Source: Clostridia bacterium (GTDB lineage: Bacteria > Bacillota > Clostridia > Oscillospirales > Acutalibacteraceae). From it: a DNA stretch of 39,502 nucleotides. The stretch lies in assembly GCA_017555765.1 (NCBI GenBank), contig JAFZFT010000015.1, forward strand, positions 1-39,502, written 5' to 3'. Of this stretch, positions 39,357 to 39,502 are shown one piece after another. Under the pieces are notes generated by a model. The model saw nothing but the letters and a program-made list of their open reading frames with translations, did no database searches and had not been told where the DNA came from. Within the stretch, counting starts at the first letter, position 1; the number at the start of each line of letters is the position of its first letter. Made by a program: the position numbers and the translations under genes.

Positions 39357-39502
39357 TGAAAATTTACAAAGCTATTATTATAGGCAGCGGCGCGGCGGCA
39401 TACGGTGCGGCGGACTCTCTTTACAAGGAGGGTGTAAAGGATATTGCCATTGTTACTGAAAACCGCCTTTCGGGTACATCAAGAAACACGGGCAGTGACA
39501 AG
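39353..39502 (+). CDS. FAD-dependent oxidoreductase, N-terminus only
   Basis: Fifty codons are visible before the window ends. They read KIYKAIIIGSGAAAYGAADSL, a Rossmann FAD-binding start with GxGxxA, then a second strand with DIAIVTENRLSG and TSRNTGSD. This is typical of flavoproteins of the fumarate-reductase/succinate-dehydrogenase-like group. The start is ATG 39353 overlapping the SDR stop, or ATG 39356. Role unknown; it is coupled to the SDR. Confidence 0.85.
   Translation, partial: MMKIYKAIIIGSGAAAYGAADSLYKEGVKDIAIVTENRLSGTSRNTGSDK

Overview
The window looks like a chromosomal segment of a gut-type Clostridia (Bacillota), most likely the Oscillospiraceae/Ruminococcaceae group. The evidence is the Firmicutes-style gene order (greA-lysS; era-yqzL-like-recO-mutS2; ylxM-ffh-rpsP-khpA), strong Shine-Dalgarno sites, consensus sigma-A promoters, and secreted proteins with typical Clostridia leaders. 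No rRNA, tRNA, CRISPR array, phage module or intact insertion sequence was seen. Taxonomy is an inference from gene content, not from a marker search.

Layout. 1-770 (minus): a cut-off YaiI/YqxD-family gene preceded by a frameshifted remnant of a secreted beta-helix protein. 959-4664 (plus): an amino acid permease, a YtcJ-type amidohydrolase and an alpha/beta hydrolase, probably one catabolic operon. 4801-5385: a coiled-coil protein built on 11-residue repeats. 5481-5594: the last 37 codons of a dead zinc alcohol dehydrogenase. 5759-7772 (minus): greA-lysS. 7968-8483: a GtrA-like membrane protein. 8572-12751 (minus): a NERD nuclease-like protein, a secreted alpha/alpha-type protein, a small membrane protein and a secreted neutral ceramidase-like enzyme. 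12864-14174 (minus): a zinc-ribbon membrane protein. 14329-15489: rpe and a mecA homologue, convergent and overlapping at their ends. 15578-23984 (plus): three Rnf-like membrane subunits (D, E, A), a DUF4015-type glycosidase-like protein, era, a small four-helix-bundle element, a YqzL-like protein, recO and mutS2. 24078-26973: alaA and a secreted protein resembling a cysteine peptidase. 27105-28023: an sdpRI pair with a clear operator. 28066-28993 (minus): two small membrane proteins. 29378-31701 (minus): ylxM-ffh-rpsP-khpA. 31926-34243 (minus): a NahK-like sugar kinase and two overlapping TetR regulators. 34438-36918 (minus): feoA, feoB and a FeoB-associated Cys-rich peptide behind three copies of a palindromic box. 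37196-39502 (plus): an Old Yellow Enzyme with a likely Fe-S motif, a short-chain dehydrogenase and a flavoprotein that runs off the window.

Three points stand out. First, the Rnf-like D-E-A trio at 15578-17884 has no B, C or G partner beside it, and by hand alignment all four cysteines that should hold the intramembrane [2Fe-2S] cluster are gone, although the rest of the fold is well kept. Second, several intergenic stretches carry tandem heptamers of unrelated sequence (20034-20068, 20569-20601, 29314-29345, 31826-31862, 31867-31880). Two of these form inverted ends around the four-helix-bundle gene, which looks like a small mobile cassette wedged between era and the yqzL-like/recO genes. 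Third, the dead gene at 348-769 ends in a Cys/His-rich hydrophobic tail that I recall from other secreted Clostridia proteins and that may be an uncharacterised C-terminal tag.
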